From Populus alba (taxonomy: Eukaryota > Streptophyta > Magnoliopsida > Malpighiales > Salicaceae), in NCBI RefSeq assembly GCF_005239225.2, contig NC_133288.1, positions 22,698,169 to 22,762,168 of the forward strand: 64,000 bases of DNA, in the 5' to 3' direction. The translations under genes were made by a program, and so were the position numbers. Below the pieces are notes generated by a model that worked only from the letters and a program-made list of their open reading frames with translations, was not told the DNA's origin and searched no databases. Shown here one piece after another: positions 51,555 to 63,904 of this stretch (the stretch's first letter is position 1; the number at the start of each line of letters is the position of its first letter).

Positions 51555-54352
51555 CTACAAGTGACTAGCAAAATATAATGGCCTAGGGGCACCCGTTGAT
51601 TGATATGAACCGACAGAGGCTGAGGAGTGGGCTCGACCCTTGTTGCCAGTGCCACCATGTCTGGACTGAAGTGGAGACTGATGGCGGTAATGCTCTTCTT
51701 GTCGCTTTGGAGCTTTTTTCTTGGCACTGCCTTTGCTGTCCTTGGACACATCCTTCGTGTCATCTATCTTTTTTAAGGTCTCCAAAACCTCTTTCATGGA
51801 TGGTCTACTTCTTGGGTCAGATTCCAAGCATTGTAGTATAAGTCCAGCTGCTTGCACTGCAGCTTTTATAGGGTACTGCTCTTCGAGTCTTGGATCCATT
51901 ATTTTCTTCAGTTTTCTTTTATCGGAAAGAGAAGGCCTAGCAAACTCTACCAAATTTTGCTGCCAACTCGGCCGATTGGTGTCAAGGGCTTTTAGGCCCG
52001 TCAACAGTTCCAGCAACACAACACCAAAACCGAAGACATCACTCTTGACGTACAAATGCCCTGTAAGTTTTGGTTGTAATCGTTATATATACTAATACCA
52101 TTTACGTCAAATATATATCTGATCAATATTTGGAGGGGGGAAGGGGTTAATTACCAGTAGCAACATATTCTGGAGCTGCATACCCATACGTGCCCATGAC
52201 CCTTGTTGTAACATGGGAGTTGCCGTTTAAAGGACCAAACTTTGCCAGCCCAAAGTCTGAAAGTTTAGCGTTGAAGGCCTGGAGAGTGAAAGAAAAGACA
52301 GAGAGCAGTCGAGTTCAATATGGCTACTTAAATGGTGCCTCGTTTTCTGAAAAATGCAAAGATACAAAGAACCTTACCCCATCCAATAAGATGTTAGATG
52401 TCTTGAAGTCCCGATAAATGACACTCTTTTCTGATGTGTGAAGGAAGGAAAGACCTTCTGCAGCTCCGATTGCTATTTTAATTCTAACGTTCCATGGAAG
52501 CGGTTCTGCCCCCTCTGCAAACACTCACAATTTGTCATGCATGCCGTTAGTGACTATTTCAGAAATCCTGCGCGTCGAATCAGTGGATTTCACTGTGGTT
52601 ATCGCCAGTGAAAAAGAAGAAAGGAGAGATATTATGTGTGGGTTTATGGTTTTCTTACTTCTGAAAAGGTGCGTTTCCAAGCTTCCCTTCTGCATGTATT
52701 CGTAGACAAGAAGGAACTGGTTTTCCTCCCAGCAGTAACCTAAGAGTCTGACGAGGTTTGGATGAGAAAATTTTCCCAGTAACTTCACTTCAGACTGCGA
52801 CAACAAATTCAACATCATGATTTTAAGTGTTTGATACTGTGATGGTTTTTGTGGTTGTAATTTAAAAATATAAATTGAAAAAAAAAAAAAATTATAATTC
52901 TTTATACCAAATTCTTAAGAAAGAGTTTTATAAGACTTTGATATGTATTAATTAAATATTTTTATTCATAATTGGAATAAAACACGTATTACACGCACCG
53001 TGCTATTGGGACAGTAGAAATATTGGTCAACAACATTAATGAAACTTACCTAGCAAATTTTCTGGCATGCTGAATTCAATTGTATACCGTGTGTGTGCGC
53101 ATCTGTGTTCTGCGTGCACTTCGTTCGTGCTTTCACATTTTATTCTGATTAGAATATTAAATATGGTTATTGGCTTGGTTTTTTAGGGGTATTAATTTAA
53201 TTATTTTCGTCAAAGAACAACAATTGAATTCATCATTCAATTCTTTCCTCTTCTTTCACCAATTTTCAAGTGGGTTCTATACAATTTTCCAAGCATCATG
53301 TCAAAAAAAAACTTAATTTAAAGGGAAAAGTGGCCTCAATCCTTCTTCAAAACGCATTAAGAAACCGTCATAAATTTCTCAACAATCAGGACTGAAATAA
53401 AAAATAAATTAGCTGGTAAAGTGATAGAGAATAGTATATTTCAATTTTTCGAGAAACTAAGATAAATAAATAAATATATGACTATTGGAGATGTAAGCAT
53501 GGACGTCATATTAAGATCAATGGAAATGTCATATGCAATTTGAACATGGTCAAGTATGAACGCTTCACAGCAAAGCAACAGGTGGCAGAAAAGTGCTTCT
53601 GTCAACGGTCGAGGGATGAGGGAGTTCGCCAAATGAGAAGGGGAAAAAAAAAACACTACAGTATCTAGTTTTTTTCCTACTTTTTTTTAGCAGCTCCAAA
53701 GCTGATCGAGCTACCAAAATCAAGCTATGTTCTATACATAGAAAGATAAAGATTTAGGTAAAACAAAGATTCCTGACTTTATAATGACAGAAAACAAATT
53801 AACAAAGAAAGAAATTGATTGTTACCTGCCACTCCTGCAGGCCTTGAGAGCTGTCTGGTTTCGATTTCTTAACAGCTACAGCCATTCCACAGCCAACTTT
53901 GGCCGGTGCAAAGGTCTTTTCATCGACCCAACCTTTAAAAACCCTGCCGAACCCACCTTCCCCTAGCACAGTATCAGGTCTAAAATTCCTGGTAGCACTC
54001 TTCAGTTCCGACAGAGTGAACAATTTTGGTCCCAAAACTGCCATGACCTGTCCACTGGGAGGAGTTCTAGCTGTTCCATCCTTGTCTTTGTTCTCCACAT
54101 ACACACCAATCCTGACGCTTTCTTTTTCTTTACGGTCGCTGCTGCTTCTGCCCCCCGGTCCATTTTCTTTGCTGTGGTTTGCTGACGTTTCTGCATCAAC
54201 ATATAAATCAAACCAGATTAACAAGAAGCTCCTCAGGAAAAAAGGGAAGATTTGAGAATGGTTTTTATGGAGTAATTACTTGGAGTAGAAGGCTTGGTAG
54301 CAGAAGGGCTGTTATGATTGGTCACAGGAGTACTTCCCCAACAATTTCCCAT
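51555..54352 (-). CDS. Receptor-like cytoplasmic kinase, RLCK-VII (PBL31/PIX-like)
   Basis: Six exons on the minus strand (54280-54352, 53826-54190, 52659-52794, 52378-52514, 52155-52278, 51555-52060) encode 446 aa. The N-terminus [10 protein letters not shown] has Gly2 and Cys4 for probable myristoylation and palmitoylation, so it should sit at the plasma membrane. The kinase domain runs from about residue 95 to 375: [20 protein letters not shown] (lysine near 132), [42 protein letters not shown]. The Tyr in place of His in the catalytic loop is normal for RLCK-VII. The C-terminal tail is basic and Ser-rich (about 70 residues). Kinases of this group relay signals from receptor kinases in immunity and growth. 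The neighbour and sequence suggest At1g76360 (PBL31), but this is inference. Confidence 0.93.
52795..53825 (-). other. RLCK intron 2
   Basis: The largest intron of this kinase (about 1.03 kb), just after the QEWQ segment. It is AT-rich, with no embedded gene recognised. Confidence 0.85.
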
Positions 54353-55279
54353 GTCGATACACAGATTTCTGATATCGTCTGCTCTGAAGGTGGCATGCAG
54401 GCCTTAGGTATGGAATGATGAACTGATCCCGCTGGTTCCTCGAAAGATAGAAGAAAGTGTCAGGAAATAAGAGGATCCATCAGAGAGATGTTTCAGCGAT
54501 GGAGACTGCTTGTTATCTGCACTTTTATTATTGTTCCCACTTCTTTTTATATTGCTCACGGTACGTGGTCTTAGTGCTGTTTGTAAATCATCAGGGCAGG
54601 GAAAGCAATGGAATCTTGAGCTTTGGTGAAATAATATTTTTAAAAATAATTAATAAAACTTACCAAATAGAAAAAGGAATTATTAAAAATAAAAGAAACT
54701 TATCGTTACTTTCTAGAGGATATTCTTCAACAGTAACTAAACACCCGTAAGTTTTTTATATTTTTTGTATTCATTTATCACGTCATTAATGATTTTATTT
54801 TAAAGACAAAAGAAATAAGTAGAAGTATAAAGCCGCAACTAAGTCGTCGGGACTTTCATCACCGACACCAATCACCTTGTACAGGCGATTGGGTCCACGG
54901 GTTGACACGTTCCACAGTCTATTAAATTAATACTTGTTTATTTATTTTAAGAATATATAAATTCATTCAAAGATTATCCTAATTTTTTTATTTATCTTTC
55001 CAACCAAATAAATTTATATTTTTCTTATATGTCTGTATTCTGTGCACCTTAAAAAACCAAGAGACTTTTGCAACAAGGAGACAAGACATCATGGTTGACT
55101 CAAATTAAATTGTAAGAAATACACACCATCACTATAAACTTAGTTTTATATGATCTATTTCTTTAATTTCTTCCATAATACTTTGAGAATATAAAATTCA
55201 TATTTTAGAGGCCCCTCCGTTAGTTAAACCAACATTGTGTTTAATCGCTTAGTTATATCAAGTAAGAAATCAAGGCTAT
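54353..55279. other. Upstream region of the RLCK, no gene
   Basis: 54353-54560 is likely leader and promoter. The remainder is AT-rich and non-coding. No TATA position could be fixed. Confidence 0.4.
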
Positions 55280-55495
55280 TGTTCTATTTATTTTTATGTT
55301 TTAATTTTTTTAAAAAAAGGAATTAAAATTTTTTAATATTTTTAGAACATTTTAACGTGTGAATATCAAAATTAATTTTTTTAATTTTAAAAATATGCCG
55401 AAAAAAAATAATATTTTTTCATTTTTTAAAAATCATTTTTTAAATAATTTTAACAAATAAAAAAAAATTTTTTTCAAAAAATTTCTAAACAATCT
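55280..55495. mobile_element. MITE-like AT-rich repeat
   Basis: It has the family core: AACGTGTGAATATCAAAATT in the centre, flanked by long A/T runs that can pair, and an end with TTTCTAAACAATCTAAA. Boundaries are approximate. Confidence 0.5.
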
Positions 55496-58397
55496 AAATT
55501 GAAAGGAGAGGGTCCCTTCTTGTAGACATTTGAGTGCATATAAAGCTGCAACTGGGGAGCCATATTGATTGTTGGGCTTCAACTGTGTGTGAAAGCACTA
55601 ATTCCGTGCACCTTGAATACGGCAGCAGGATTAGAGACATTCCTTATTTTTTGTCCTACTTATGCACGTATTAACTACGTAATTTCAGGAAACAGCCGTG
55701 ATATATCCTCGAGTTTTCACATTAATTATTGCTTTCATATGAAGTTTCAGGTCAAACTAACTTAACTACCATTCACATTAATTAATAACTATTATAATAA
55801 AACTTATTATCTTATTCAACATTCGAGTGATGGTTCGAAGGGTCAATTTAAACTAATTTAAAAGGATAGTATTTAATTTCAAAAAACAACCAAATCATAT
55901 ATCTAATTACGAGTCAAATATATCTTTGAGAAATCTTTGTCCGCTAATGCACCGATAAATCTTTGAGAAACGAAGGGGGGAAATGTCAACAAATACTTTA
56001 ATAGAATTTCATTTACGTATGAAGGGCGATGCAGACCGATCGAGGAAGCAAAATATATAGAGGAAACCGTCCAGCAAGTCGAGAAAATGACCTTGCGAGG
56101 TATGCAGGGCAAAGTCTCCCATGTCTGTCTCAAGAGTTTAATTTGTACATCCATTGTTTTTATTATTATATTAATGTTATTAATTTTATAAGTTTTAAAA
56201 TTAATAGTTATATAAACTTTCTAATTAATCTTATAAGTTTTAAAATTAATAATAATGTGAGCCTCTGAAAAAACTCAAACATATGATCAAACACACTTTG
56301 TACATTCATTGTTGATCCCATGAAGTTGGAGCCATTGCAAAGCATGACGCATGGCCTTACCTCATAAACATTCATAGCAGTTTAAAGCTAAACTTCAGGA
56401 GATTTCTTATCTCTGATGAAATTGCCCACCAAGGTCACAGTTATGCTATTTGGATTTTACTAGCATGCGAGATCTATTGATTTGTTGTGGTTGTTTTTTA
56501 CAGAATTATTTTAATTTTTTTTTATTTATATATTAGGTTTGATGAATTAATATAATTGATTTGAGTTTTTATTTTTTTTAATTAATCTTTTAATATTGTG
56601 TTTATTATTAATTAGATTTTATGATTTGTTTTGGTTTGCTTTTTTATGAGTCTATTTTGATCTCATTATCCATGTCACAAATTTTGTAAGTTAATCTAGG
56701 TAAACTTTAGTCATTCCATTGTGTCTTTATTTTAGAATGGATTTTTTTTTCTTATCTCATGACCCTGTTTGAGTTGACCATTGACTCATGTTTTTTTTAT
56801 TTTATACTTCAATGTTCGGTTCATTAAAAATTGATCTTCATAATTTGTTTTATATAAAACTACATGGTCTCATAACCCGAATTATAGATTCAAAAGGTTA
56901 ACCCTGATTGATCTAATACGTTGTTGTTGTATAATTAAAAATGGAATTTGGATTGTCTTTGAATCTATCAAGTCAATTGGATTACATTGAATTATTAGAT
57001 TTGTTTATGTTAAAAAAAATAATCTGGCCGCAATGTAATAAACATCAACAACATAGTTTTGTCTAAGAAAATAACATTATTAAATTATTATTATTACTAT
57101 TATTTTAGTTTTGATAGTTTAACATAATAATCATCATAAATATTTTTTAAAACAAATTCTTTGTGAAAAAGAAAACAATATTTTGAAAGCACTGTTTCCT
57201 ATATAAAAAAAGATTCGAAACCAAGGATCCAATTGTATATAAAATTTAGAGATGCAAGGAATGAGTTGTGCAGTTTAAAACCTACAGGGACTTAAAGTGG
57301 TTATAACTCTTGAGAAAAACTCAGAATCCTACGTGGGGCTGCCGTCTTCTCCTGTCCATGCAAGGATCTGCCATTGTATGCAACTCCATGTAATATGGAA
57401 GACAAAATTCACGAATATGTTTAGTTATTGTTTTATAATAAAAAATAAAAAATAAAAATATCTTTTTGTATTTATTATATTGAAAATATAAAAATTTATT
57501 CAAAAGCTTTCTTATTTTTTTAATTAAATATATTTTTGTTTTGTATTTATTTAATTTTTTTTGGAATACTAACTGAACACAACTTAAATTAATTTAAAAA
57601 AAAAAAAACAATTTATATTATAGTAGTGGATAATGACGAAGTTAGAGATTGACAATTGCAAAGTCCATATCTCCCTTTTATGTTAGCCAAAAGAGTAAGA
57701 ACAGTACACCTTAAATTTGAGTTGCTATTGGATTCAAATACTATAAAATTTCATTTAATAAACAGACTTTTTCACCTTGTCAAAAACCTGCTGTAAAAAA
57801 AAAAAAAAAAGCAATTCATAGTTTTTGAATTTATGAGCCGGTTCCAAGATTCGGGTTCCGGGTTTTGATCGGATCACCTGGGTCATTCAGGTCAATTTTT
57901 TAAAATAAAATAAAAAAGATATTATTTTAATAAAAAAAAAAAGAATTGACAAGTTGCAATTGGTATTTTTTACCGGGTAAACCGTGCTGCTAGGCTATAT
58001 CAAGTTTTTTTTTTTTTTTTTTTTCAACTCAGCTTAATTTTAATTTTAAACCGGGCCGGATTTCAGATCAATATACTGGTCAAATCGGATTTTAAAAATA
58101 TGATGTCTGACAAGACATAAAATTACTCCTATGTTGCCAATATGATATTGTAATAAAATGGCTGACTGACTACGTCAAAAAACAGTGAGATAGGGGATTA
58201 AACAAATAAAAAACAGTGTTAAACCCAGAGCATTGTGGAAAGAGTCGATCAACTAAGACATTATTTATTATAATTCCTTGGACTTTATTGTTTTATATGA
58301 TGGGCCAAGAATTTCTTAGAGAGAAAATTCAACAGAAATTTCTTAGGAAACAGACACTCGTCGTCGTCTGCGTCGTCTATATGAGACATCACCTCTA
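55496..58397. other. Intergenic AT-rich stretch, no gene
   Basis: 57830-58115 is an interspersed repeat with GGGTTCCGGGTTTTGATCGG and ACCGGGTAAACCGTG-like words, a type common in poplar DNA. Poly-T and poly-A tracts break it. Nothing coding was found. Confidence 0.45.
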
Positions 58398-58440
58398 TTT
58401 TCTTTTTCTTTTTCTTTTTCTTTTTCTTTTTCTTTTTTTT
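58398..58440. repeat. (TTTTTC)n microsatellite
   Basis: About seven hexamer units. It produces a spurious Lys/Glu-rich frame on the minus strand. Confidence 0.95.
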
Positions 58441-60911
58441 GTTTAAAAATGACCCTACCCTTTTTAAAGTTGGTCGACAATTGTAGCTTTCGTATCTTTT
58501 TGAAGGCTATCAAAGCATATGCATTTCCAGTGGCCGGCAATGGCAACGCTTTTCCGACTCTTTCTCGGCCGAGTAAAGGATTGTCGGCTTTAACTCTGTT
58601 CATATTTAGGAAAATAAATTTATTGTGAAGAGTAATTTGGTGTATATTTAATATTGTGGTAACAGTAAAATAAAATAAAATAAAAAGTGATTTCGGAGAG
58701 GCTACAAGGTGAGTTTTGGAAGTGTGGTGGTTTTTATTTTTAAATGTGTTTTAAAAATATTTTTTATTTAAAAAAATATTAAATTCATGCTTTTTAAATA
58801 TTACAGTTTTGATATGTTGATGTCAAAATTTAAAAAAAATTATTTTAATGTATTTTTAAGTGAAAATTATCATGTATCATAACATTAATCATATAATAAA
58901 AAATAGTTTTTTCTTAATGAGGGTTTCAAGAAAAAGATTTCGATGAAATTTATACAAAACTATGATATGTGTTAATTAACCAAATATTTTTAAAAACATA
59001 GCTAGAATAAAATATAATTTCAACCAAGTCACATTAAACTCCTAAATAAATCCTTCATCATTGTTGAGACAATCTTACAACTCTTTATGGGAAATTATTA
59101 TAGGTATATTGGTATGCAAGGTTCAAACTAATCACATTTAAAAAATCTAACCCATTAAGATAATGTTATTAAACTTGGTCTGACTTGACTGATCAATTAA
59201 AAATTTGGTCAAACTGGAATCTAGTCTTAATCAAATCTTAAAAACACTTAGTAGAAGTTGACCTGATCAAACCTAAATTATATATCAGATTTATCCACAA
59301 CTCAATCAATTCAGTTAAAATTTAATTAATTTTTAAAAAATAAATTTAAAATAATATTGTTATAATATTTTGGATTAATCCAAATCTATTATTTAATCCA
59401 TAACCCAAGCCTTGGACTGGATTACGAGCATGGCTTGGATCAATAACCTTGCAACAACCAATAACAATAATAATAACAAAATCCATTATACCAATCACTT
59501 ATTAATAATAACAGAATTCAGAAGATTCCACCGCTCCGAAGCAATTCCAACTTTTAAAAAATCCAATTGTTTGGTCCAAAGATTAATAAGATAACAGTAT
59601 GCTTCCAAGACCCACATGGACATCAACATTATACAATACAAGTGCCCTTGTTTCTCGCAAAGCAGAAGATCAAATGCTTGATTCTTTTGATTGCCACAAG
59701 AATATGCTTCTTGTTGATGAGGAGGCCTTGGAGGTCTCCTCGGGGAACAGTCGCAAGTTGCAATATTGTTCATAGGAGAATTTCATGCTCAAAAGCTTCA
59801 GAGATTAGTGAATGCTCCTCTAGCTCAGGATGTTCTGGGAGGAGGGATTTTTTATCATTTAATCTTCTCATGAACCTGATTTCTAGCCAGTTCAATGTTT
59901 TGGGAAATCTCAATTTAATCCTTCATATATATACTCATTATCAATTAGATCGCAAACCCATAAAGTTTATCGATTTGGTCCTGAATGTTTTACGATCAAG
60001 GAAATTTGTTGATGCTCGTTGACTTTTTCTTTCAAGTTTTCTTCGAAATGACGTTGTTTTTCAAGAACAGGGGACGGAAAGAAGGCAGTGGCATTTCTTC
60101 CTAGGGAAATTGTCGACAACATTCTTCACTGAATGGATATTCATTCCTCTTTACAAGACTCAATGGGTCAATCTATTCATCGACTCGCCGACCCATGACC
60201 TAATCAGGCTTAGTCCAGTAGAAAAACCTGGTCTTTTTTCTTTAAAAAATCAACATCTTTGTTTCGTTTTTAAAAAAATAAAAAATTGGGATGGCCTGTA
60301 TCAAACCCATCCAATTTGCAACCGAGGTAATTAGTCCAGGCCAGCTCTAGGGTTGAGTATTTTAACTATGTATCCATCTTCATTGGTACTTGGTTAGCAT
60401 ATATAGGGCTGCTGCTCGGATGGGTGTTTCAAGGGAAGCATAGCAACTCTCCAGAAATGGGAGGTAGAAGGCCTGGTGGACCTTCTAAAGAACAGAAATT
60501 AAAAATGATAAAGAATTCAACAATTATGCTCCATGGTACATACTTCCTTTATTGATTCTCTATTTCATGTTGAATGATCTGAAAAAGGGGGAGAAACAAA
60601 CATGGAAAATCATAGCGTAGACGTATCTAACAAAAATCCAATCCCTCTCAAACAGTGCTAAACACAATCCTAATAGCCTCCTGCTGCTTGATGCCATTTG
60701 CAAAGAATTCTCACTTCAATGCAAGTACAAACTTCAGCAGGCTTGGAAGAAACATGTGTTTATTCTGATTTTCGTAAGCAAAAAATCATTTACTCCAAAC
60801 CCCAACAGTCTGTCTATACATACATGTCAATAAACATATTTACCCACTGTATCGATTCGCTTTTACATGGTATGAAACACAACAGCCATCCCCTCTAAGC
60901 CTGGCAAGACA
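58441..60911. other. Intergenic stretch with a repeat and an unassigned open frame
   Basis: 58715-58890 is a MITE-like copy (TTTGATATGTTGATGTCAAA core). 59130-59400 is a degenerate repeat with TTGACC-type words. 59567-60022 (plus) is open for 151 codons with RRPWRSPRGTVASCNIVHRR, unlike any family I know; a second frame (ALVSRKAEDQMLDSFDCHKN) is also open there. About 60650-60911 may be the 3' exon of the PBL mRNA. Confidence 0.35.
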
Positions 60912-60912
60912 C

Positions 60913-61552
60913 CTGCAAGCACAGAGAAACAACATTCTCATTACTACAGTAGTATGGACCAATCTATCAAGCATCGTTTATGGAAGAAAAATGATGTCAC
61001 AGTGAGTTTGGTTCTGGCAAGAATGGAAACAAAACGGGCAGGGGTGTGCAAGGAAAAGGATCCTTCCTCGAGATAAGTTACCATACCTTAACCTATCATT
61101 TTACAAAAGACTAGAACTTTAAGAATGCAAATCAAAAACGTGAAAAAGAAAACTGTACAGGTCATTATAATGTTTCGGGTTTTTACGATGCAGACATGAT
61201 CGATTTCTTAGCTCTGACATGTATAGAAACTGAGACTGTCTAAATAAACAGGTTAGCCACAATGAAAGCATGTAATTTAATTCATTGATGAGGGTGAAAT
61301 GAATGGTATAAACGTAGCAAATTACCCCGTAAACTATATAAAAATATAGCGATCTAGGTAAACGTTCACCAAATTATAACAATTCATGGAATATTAAAAT
61401 CTCTTTGCCAAGAACATATGTCTATCTGCACATTCTAATGAATTGAAGTTTTAAAATAAAATACACAAGATAAAATATTACAAGGGAAGTTTGAAAGCCT
61501 TCAGCAACCAAAAAATTCTAAGAGTTCAAGACAATGGGAACTGGTTACTTAC
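60913..61552 (-). other. Probable 3'-UTR intron of the PBL kinase
   Basis: On the minus strand CTGTACT/GTAAGTAACC is a strong donor and TGCTTGCAG/GTGTC is a strong acceptor. Splicing would remove 640 nt starting 44 nt after the stop codon. Confidence 0.6.
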
Positions 61553-61596
61553 AGTACAGAGATCAAGGGGTTTCAATAACTTTTGCTCCACACTAT

Positions 61597-63904
61597 TCAA
61601 AGAGAAGCTCTACTCCTAGAATCTCGCTCTGGAGAAACGACCTTCCTGTCAGAATATGGTGGTGATGGATTGGTACCTCGTACCCGACCAGTATTGGATT
61701 CTGAGACATGGCACTGTGCAGCCAAATATTCCAAGGCAGCCAGTATATCACCAATAAGAGGGCGAAAACTGGCTTGCTCATTAAGGCACATTGCAGTTAT
61801 AGCAATTGCATAGTTGAAACAACGACGAGGATAACACCCTTCCAACAGAGGATCAGCTAATCGGCAATATTTCTTCTGGTCCTTCAAGAACGGCTGAGAC
61901 TACAATGGAGATTGAGAAGAAAAAAGAATCGATGCATTATAGTTTGTTGGAGCTATTTTGGGTCAGCAAATTACTCCAAAGAACCAACTATTTGGAAATT
62001 AAACTGTGCTTTTGGCATTACCTGGATGGGGATTGAAGATGCATCGAGTGCACACCCAGCATCACAAACAATTATGATTAAACTCTCAGATAAGCTGATT
62101 GCTTGGATGAGCAATGAGAGCAGAACAAAAATATAATGGAAAAAAGTTCAAGTTTTTAACTCACCCAAGCAACCAAGCTTTGCTCTCCTGGCTTCTTAGA
62201 ACGATCTATGGCCTTTCTCCCAGTGATCAACTCCAACAAAACAACACCAAAACTATAAATATCAGACTTGAGAGTCAACTTGCCACTCATGGCATACTCT
62301 GGAGCGCAATATCCATATGTCCCCATAACTCTGGTTGAAACATGTGTATTTTCTCCAACAGGTCCCAGTTTTGCAATTCCAAAATCTGATAGTTTTGGTT
62401 GGAAATCATTGTCCAGCAAGATGTTCGCAGATTTCAGGTCACGGTAAATAACAGGTGGGTCTGCTTTACAGTGTAGGTACTCGAGACCCCGGGCAGCACC
62501 AACAGCAATCTTTATCCGAGTGCTCCAACTTAATGGCTCTTTACCAGGTTCTAGATCTGAGAAACAATTACGGTATCAATTATCAAAAAGCATGCTAGCT
62601 GAAAATTATGTAGCATTCATCTACTTTTCTCCTATGCCAAAAACATGAAATCATGCGCGGAATCAAGAATAACTAGCAATGAGAAAGCACATGTACCTAT
62701 CAAGAAAAAGAGAAATCATGCAGGTGAATGAGATTCCAGGAAGTGAACTTTCCGCAACATAAACTTAGGATTATCATTGATATCCATCGGAACATGAACA
62801 AGACAAACTTGTAAGATCAAAACAACTTGCTTAATCATCTGTTCTGGTTGTATAATCAAATTTTCAATATCGAGGGGATAAATAGAGGGTGGTAATCATC
62901 TGTTTTGGTTGCATAATCAAATTTTCAGTATCAAGGGGATAATTAGAGGGTGGCAAGATGGGGCAGGGAGTTTAGTAGCAATGAATTATCTGACACAAAA
63001 AAATAAACCAGAAACTAAACAAATTCATACTAAGTTCATTGGATAACAAATCAGAAGAAGATTGCAGAACATTAAAAATCTATGCATAAGATGCAAAAGA
63101 AATTTACCGAAAAGATGATCTTCCAAACTACCCATCGGCATGTATTCATAAACCAATAGTCTCTGATCACCAGAAGTACAGTAGCCAGTCAAGGTAACAA
63201 GATTGGTTTGGTGTAACAGACTCAACATAAGAACCTCCACGATAAATTCCTGATCCCCCTGAAGACCATCCTGATTAAGTTGTTTCACCGCGACAAGCTA
63301 ATCATCAAAAACCAAACCAAACAAAAGGAAAGTGTCTCAGTTTGACCACAAAATTACAACAAACAACCTATTTGCAACCGAAAAGGAAGCCACATTCATA
63401 AACTAATCAAAACAATTAACATAAATTCTATAACTGTTTACAGCAACTTACCTCCCCTGTTTCTAGCCGGCCTTTATAAACCTTGCCAAAACCTCCTTCA
63501 CCAATCAAATTAACCTCTCTAAAATTTCTTGTTGCTGCTGCAAGCTCACGAAATGTAAAGCTACGAGCCCCATCCTCAGGACTCTGATTCTTCCCATGTT
63601 CTGCACCCCATTGTTGAAAATAAGAATCCAAATAATTAATTAAACACGAAGACAAGGCTTATAAAAAAAAAATTAAATAACAATTACCATTTACATTAAA
63701 CCTTGCGTTCTGGGTACCTACAAATCCCACACCTTATCTTAATCAAAATAAACAAATAAACAAAACCAAAAAAAAAAACAAATGGGAAATAAAAAAATAA
63801 AAACCTGAGGACCCATAAGAACATCGAGAACTAGATCGAGGGGCGTGTTCAGTGTCGATCTTAGTATCATTTCGATTTGGTTTTATGCAAGAAAAGCATC
63901 TCAT
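61597..63904 (-). CDS. Receptor-like cytoplasmic kinase, PBL21/PBL22-like (RLCK-VII)
   Basis: Five coding exons on the minus strand (63805-63904, 63452-63600, 63108-63297, 62165-62556, 61597-61899) encode 377 aa. The N-terminus [10 protein letters not shown] lacks Gly2 but has Cys3 and Cys6 for possible palmitoylation, as in the MSCFSC-type PBL21-PBL25 group. The kinase domain (about 60-335) has [22 protein letters not shown] (lysine near 88), [66 protein letters not shown] and [16 protein letters not shown]. All catalytic residues are present. The C-terminus ([12 protein letters not shown]) is basic and Ser-rich. It should act at the plasma membrane downstream of receptor kinases. It lies about 7 kb from another RLCK-VII gene, the same pairing as At1g76360/At1g76370. 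Confidence 0.94.
62557..63107 (-). other. PBL intron 3
   Basis: A 551-bp intron between GSLEDHLF and DLEPGKEP (GTAAAT donor, TCTCAG acceptor). It contains the tandem duplication at 62832-62954. Confidence 0.85.
62832..62954. repeat. Tandem duplication of 61 bp in PBL intron 3
   Basis: 62832-62892 and 62893-62954 differ by a few bases. Shared words include TAATCATCTGTT and ATAATCAAATTTTCA. Confidence 0.93.

Noticed and set aside
58343..58603. Lys/Glu-rich open frame on the minus strand
   Set aside because: Produced by the TTTTTC microsatellite.
51555..63904. Tyr instead of His in the HRD motif of both RLCKs as a pseudokinase sign
   Set aside because: YRD is the normal form in RLCK-VII kinases. 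The lysine, aspartates and DFG are intact.
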